Positions 43,215 to 45,701 of a DNA stretch of 45,701 nucleotides are shown piece after piece. The first letter of the stretch is position 1; each line of letters starts with the position of its first letter. This DNA is from a virus. The position numbers were made by a program, and so were the translations under genes. The stretch covers positions 1-45,701 of IMG/VR virus record IMGVR_UViG_3300027573_000052; one strand, 5' to 3'. The notes beneath the pieces were generated by a model. The model had not been told where the DNA came from, searched no databases, and worked only from the letters and a program-made list of their open reading frames with translations.

Positions 43215-43783
43215 TACTTCTTCTCCTCTTTCTTAGGAGATTCGTAGACTTTCTTAGATTCATCAGAAGGAACACTCAACAAGACTGGAGCAGTAAATTC
43301 AAAGTTAACTGGTTCACTAACCAGATCACCATTCCTCACTGCAACAGGTACAGTAGCTGGAGCAACCCACAAGGACATATTCACACCTGTGGACAGTTCA
43401 GTTTCGGAGACAAGGAGAGTAGGTTCATCCAATCCATTGAATGTAATGACTGATGTTGCATCAAATCCAGTTCCGATTACATGGATATCAAATGATGGAT
43501 CTCCAATTACTGCCGTAGCTGGATTGAGTGAAGAAACTACAGGAGCAACTGGAGCAGCACCAGTCAGAATATACTGAATAGCTAGATATGCCTTCTTAGC
43601 AAACAAAGAATCTGAACAGCAGATGTCAAGAATCTCTCTGATGTAGGATTCTTGCTCAGTAGTAGTTTGGAGAGACGGAGTTCCAGCTTTAAGGACTGGA
43701 TTCCATGGATCGAATGGTTTGAATTCTTCAACTACTGGTTCAACTACCTTGGACTTAACTGGTTCCTTGTATGTAGATGGCAT
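43214..43783 (-). CDS. IPT/TIG immunoglobulin-like domain protein
   Basis: A 189-residue protein. Residues about 83-166 match an IPT/TIG fold: VSSLNPATAVIGDPSFDIHVIGTGFDATS... with the 'G.gF...s.v.fng' signature, then VPVAVRNGDLVSEPVNF. Such domains in phages sit on virion surfaces and contact carbohydrates. Both ends are charged and probably disordered (Lys/Glu/Pro). The upstream half may be a helical attachment region. Confidence 0.75.
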   Translation of the reverse strand: MPSTYKEPVKSKVVEPVVEEFKPFDPWNPVLKAGTPSLQTTTEQESYIREILDICCSDSLFAKKAYLAIQYILTGAAPVAPVVSSLNPATAVIGDPSFDIHVIGTGFDATSVITFNGLDEPTLLVSETELSTGVNMSLWVAPATVPVAVRNGDLVSEPVNFEFTAPVLLSVPSDESKKVYESPKKEEKK

Positions 43784-43796
43784 GTGATTACTCCAA

Positions 43797-44411
43797 TTAC
43801 TCGGAGACAGTGATCATATCGAACGACCGCTCATCACGGAATTGTGGAGCGAAAATGACAAATTGTGGTTGTTTATTTCCCTCATCTGGCGAAGCAACCT
43901 TCGGTTCCAAATTTTTAATGATGACAGACATATCCTTAGCGATGCCAGATACTTTATCTGCATCGAGATAGTCTAACTTCTCTTGAGTGATGGAACCGAG
44001 GGCCATATTCAAAGTCTTAGACGCGCGCTTCATAGCACGTTCACGAGACTTATTGATATGGGAAATGATGGACTGTTTAGGCTCGTTGTAAGATGAAGTA
44101 GATGTAGCCCCAACAGCGTAAGCAGAAGCAGAGGAAGGAGAGAGACCGAATTCAGCTGCTAATTGAACAGCGGAAGCACGACCATTGAGGAGAGCTTCTT
44201 CTCCAATGATTTTCTGGAGAGATTCAGGAACTGCAACATCCCCATCTTTACGTCCGCGCTTCTCTCTGGTAATGACTTTTCCATCAGGACCCGGTATCTC
44301 CTGAATGATTGGTCCTGAGATAGCTTCATCAGGTACAATCAATTGAGTTGGCTTCTCATAAGAAGAAATCTCCTTCAAGAAGTCATCGTCAGATACTATA
44401 CCGATGGCCAT
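43797..44411 (-). CDS. Putative terminase small subunit
   Basis: A 204-residue protein, first in the late block, with GAGGAGG 8 bases before ATG. It has a basic segment (REKRGRKDGD, about 54-63), a helix-turn-helix-like stretch (ASAVQLAAEFGLSPSSASAY, about 79-98) and a helical middle. The end QFVIFAPQFRDERSFDMITVSE is a pattern I associate with small-terminase-like proteins of podoviruses. Position and DNA-binding layout support the call. A transcription regulator is the alternative. Confidence 0.6.
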   Translation of the reverse strand: MAIGIVSDDDFLKEISSYEKPTQLIVPDEAISGPIIQEIPGPDGKVITREKRGRKDGDVAVPESLQKIIGEEALLNGRASAVQLAAEFGLSPSSASAYAVGATSTSSYNEPKQSIISHINKSRERAMKRASKTLNMALGSITQEKLDYLDADKVSGIAKDMSVIIKNLEPKVASPDEGNKQPQFVIFAPQFRDERSFDMITVSE

Positions 44412-44459
44412 AATTATATCCTCCTCATTGCGAGCGGAGCGAGCATACCGATGGCCATA
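44398..44459 (-). repeat. 15-bp duplication at the first late start codon, with leader peptide ORF
   Basis: ATACCGATGGCCATA occurs at 44398-44412 and 44445-44459, 47 bp apart. On the - strand the outer copy places ATG 44458 at the head of a 14-codon ORF (44458-44414, MAIGMLAPLAMRRI) that ends 2 bases before the real start at 44411. The inner ribosome-binding site GAGGAGG lies inside it. It might be a translated leader or a duplication scar. Confidence 0.45.
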
Positions 44460-44603
44460 GATATACCTATACAGGAAAGGATTACAAAATTATATTGTAT
44501 GGGGATGGGCCTTTTCGGGCCATGTCCAGTTAACCACGAATTGCCTGAGTTGTCAAGCCTTTTAAGTCGTTCATTTTCAGGCACTTACCCGGATGATCGA
44601 AGG

Positions 44604-44654
44604 TACAGGACTGAACCAAATATCGAGATACAGGACTGAACTAAATATAACGAG
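44604..44654. repeat. Two tandem 25-27 bp repeats (TACAGGACTGAAC family)
   Basis: The unit TACAGGACTGAACCAAATAT-CGAGA (44604-44628) is followed at once by a copy with C to T and a 2-base insertion (44629-44655). Two iteron-like units lie in AT-rich sequence. Direct repeats of this size often bind a replication initiator or regulator. Confidence 0.7.
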
Positions 44655-44718
44655 ATTATATACTTATAAATCTCCGATTTATTTTTATTTTTTCTCCATG
44701 GAAAATATGGAACTCCAG

Positions 44719-44768
44719 ATATTTATACCCCGACTATCTCTGAATAAATATATCCCGACTATCACGAT
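44719..44768. repeat. Two tandem 25-bp repeats (CCCGACTATC family)
   Basis: ATATTTATACCCCGACTATC (44719-44738) and ATAAATATATCCCGACTATC (44744-44763) are direct repeats with a 25-bp period, sharing a perfect CCCGACTATC core. They lie 90 bp from the TACAGGACTGAAC pair, with a similar period. The surroundings are very AT-rich. Confidence 0.65.
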
Positions 44769-44792
44769 TTCTAGGAGGCCGCCCTGAGCAAG

Positions 44793-44856
44793 TTTGTCAA
44801 GCCCCAAGATACAGGGGTGTACCCGGTGCCACCCCCACATCTTGTGGCTTGACAAA
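44793..44856. other. 64-nt long hairpin in the regulatory hub
   Basis: TTTGTCAAGCC (44793-44803) pairs perfectly with GGCTTGACAAA (44846-44856). Inside, CAAGAT pairs with ATCTTG and GGGGTG with CACCCC, leaving a loop of about 10 bases. On the + strand an A-run follows, and on the - strand the T-run precedes the stem, so it is not a standard terminator in either direction. The right arm contains the 20-bp element shared with 743-762. Confidence 0.7.
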
Positions 44857-45068
44857 GAAAAAAAAATCTGAGTGAAAAAAATATTTTGAGATTGGCCCTA
44901 CTTTCCGTCGATTGTTGTTGACTCCCATACCCCACCATGAGACTATGTACTTGCACTCCGTGAGCACCGCCTAGGCCACAAGCCGACAGCTGGAAAGCGC
45001 GAGCTGCGAGGCGAAACCCGAAGGACGGACTCGGCCGAACCCGAGAGCAGGAAAGTTGAGACTAGAAC

Positions 45069-45428
45069 ATGAAGACTGAAAAGAAGTCCGGTACGTGTGC
45101 CAGTGCCCGAGGTCAGCAGTTTTCGCCGGCACTTGAGTTCGAATTTCCCGTCAATCTGTATGAGACGAAGGAAGAGCTCATCGCGGCGAAGGATGAGTTG
45201 ACGCATGACGAGCAACTCAAGGTTCGCAACGCCGAGCGTATCACGCGCGCTCGTCAGGCTGCACAGAACGCGCTCCTGGACTCGATGGGCATCGAGAAGC
45301 AGGACATCAACAACAACGAACAGATTCGCCTCCGAGAGTTCGTGAAGCTCTTGAAGTCGAACGGGTTCTCCGAAGCTGACGCCCGCGCTCAGGCCGTGAA
45401 GACTCTCGGCATCGAGTTCGCTGAGTAG
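45069..45428 (+). CDS. Hypothetical + strand protein at the right end
   Basis: A 119-residue protein. It is helical and charged (NLYETKEELIAAKDELTHDEQLKVRNAERITRARQAAQ), with a C-terminal helical pair (REFVKLLKSNGFSEADARAQAVKTLG). The only ribosome-binding site candidate (AGGAAAG) is about 13 bases from ATG, so the start is uncertain. GC content is visibly higher than in the rest of the genome, and the leader before it is also GC-rich. It is followed by two perfect hairpins. Across the circular junction it reads toward the early arm. Family not recognised. Confidence 0.7.
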   Translation: MKTEKKSGTCASARGQQFSPALEFEFPVNLYETKEELIAAKDELTHDEQLKVRNAERITRARQAAQNALLDSMGIEKQDINNNEQIRLREFVKLLKSNGFSEADARAQAVKTLGIEFAE

Positions 45429-45439
45429 CTACCACCCAG

Positions 45440-45464
45440 GGCGCCAGACTCGATATCTGGCGCC
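45440..45464 (+). terminator. Perfect hairpin 1 after the right-end gene
   Basis: GGCGCCAGA (45440-45448) pairs with TCTGGCGCC (45456-45464) around a 7-base loop. The tail is TCACCCC rather than a T-run, so it may act together with hairpin 2 as a terminator or protect the mRNA 3' end. Confidence 0.6.
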
Positions 45465-45474
45465 TCACCCCTTC

Positions 45475-45501
45475 GCCCTCCGGGTAGGCTCACCGGAGGG
45501 C
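45475..45501 (+). terminator. Perfect hairpin 2 after the right-end gene
   Basis: GCCCTCCGG (45475-45483) pairs with CCGGAGGGC (45493-45501) around a 9-base loop, 10 bases after hairpin 1. TATTCG follows. Two strong stems in tandem probably isolate the right-end gene from the early arm across the junction. Confidence 0.6.
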
Positions 45502-45527
45502 TATTCGCACGCGCTCCTGGCCGCGAG

Positions 45528-45537
45528 TTCTGTGCGC
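45528..45537 (+). repeat. TTCTGTGCGC motif just outside the right terminal repeat
   Basis: A copy of the 10-mer TTCTGTGCGC lies 21 bases before the right terminal repeat. Across the circular junction the copies read 45528, then 31, 42 and 94 in left-end numbering, all in the same direction. Confidence 0.55.
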
Positions 45538-45558
45538 ATCTCTCCTCTCCACTTCCCT

Positions 45559-45701
45559 ACAATTAGATAGGCTTCGCCTATAGGGTTCGTTCTGTGCGCC
45601 TTCTGTGCGCGTCATGATGGAAATTCATGACCGCACACGTGCGTCCGGATTGTTCTGTGCGCAGGCTCCAATCTCAACCTTCAATCTCAATATATCACCT
45701 G
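45559..45701. repeat. Right copy of terminal direct repeat
   Basis: 143 bases matching 1-142 with one inserted C. It contains TTCTGTGCGC at 45590-45599, 45601-45610 and 45653-45662. The window stops exactly at the start of the TG tract. No gene was seen between 45429 and 45701. Confidence 0.9.

Larger units (their letters stand above)
44412..45068. promoter_or_regulatory. 657-bp divergent regulatory hub
   Basis: The longest noncoding stretch in the window; it separates the leftward late block from the single rightward gene at 45069. It contains three TTGTCAAGCC/GGCTTGACAA motifs (44550-44559, 44794-44803, inverted at 44846-44855), each carrying a perfect -35 hexamer TTGACA. A TATAAT lies on the - strand at 44494-44489. 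A TGCCTGA/TCAGGCA hairpin spans 44542-44583. It ends in a GC-rich leader from about 44940. Promoters for both directions, and possibly the replication origin, are likely here. The exact promoters are uncertain. Confidence 0.65.

Noticed and set aside
44940-45068. tRNA or known riboswitch in the GC-rich leader
   Set aside because: Stems are present but no acceptor/T-arm pattern or known aptamer core could be traced.
1-45701. Temperate phage genes (integrase, CI-like repressor, attP)
   Set aside because: None of the ORFs shows integrase, recombinase or repressor motifs.

Overview
This window is an essentially complete genome of a tailed phage, most likely a lytic podovirus. Its last 143 bases repeat its first 142 with one inserted base, so the molecule is probably circular in assembly or terminally repeated, with a unit length near 45.56 kb. 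Podovirus is inferred from a portal, scaffold, capsid protein, P22 gp4-like adaptor candidate and nozzle-like protein combined with very large internal virion proteins, and from the absence of a recognisable tape measure, tail tube or sheath. No integrase, repressor, tRNA, CRISPR array or phage RNA polymerase was seen, so host RNA polymerase probably transcribes it. The host cannot be named from the sequence.

Layout: positions 1-413 are noncoding and hold the terminal repeat, simple-sequence tracts and a promoter candidate. The left arm (414-15165, + strand) carries early and replication genes: many small zinc-ribbon and membrane micro-proteins, a SprT protease/SNF2 helicase fusion, a PD-(D/E)XK nuclease, a Sak4-like ATPase with an adjoining ssDNA-binding candidate, a very acidic protein closed by a textbook terminator, a cold-shock-domain protein, a uracil-DNA-glycosylase/family A DNA polymerase fusion and a DUF3987 helicase-like protein. 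Many of these genes are coupled by ATGA, GTGA or TAATG overlaps.

The right arm (15140-44411, - strand) is one dense late block. In transcription order it holds a terminase small subunit candidate, an IPT/TIG protein, a fascin-domain glycoside hydrolase, a Q-rich protein, the large terminase, a lipoprotein, an HExxH protease, a small membrane protein, portal, scaffold, major capsid protein, head and connector proteins, nozzle, a collagen-like fibre, and three internal virion protein candidates. The last of these, at 2254 residues, contains a GHKL-type ATPase domain and an HExxH peptidase motif. The two arms converge and overlap by 26 bp at 15140-15165.

Between the late block and the right end lies a 657-bp divergent noncoding hub (44412-45068) with two pairs of 25-27 bp tandem repeats, a 64-nt hairpin, three copies of a GGCTTGACAA motif and a GC-rich leader. 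It is followed by one + strand gene (45069-45428) and two perfect hairpins. A palindromic operator, TTGAGATAATCTCAA, occurs twice around the first early genes, and its half-sites recur in the noncoding ends. No classical endolysin or holin was recognised.
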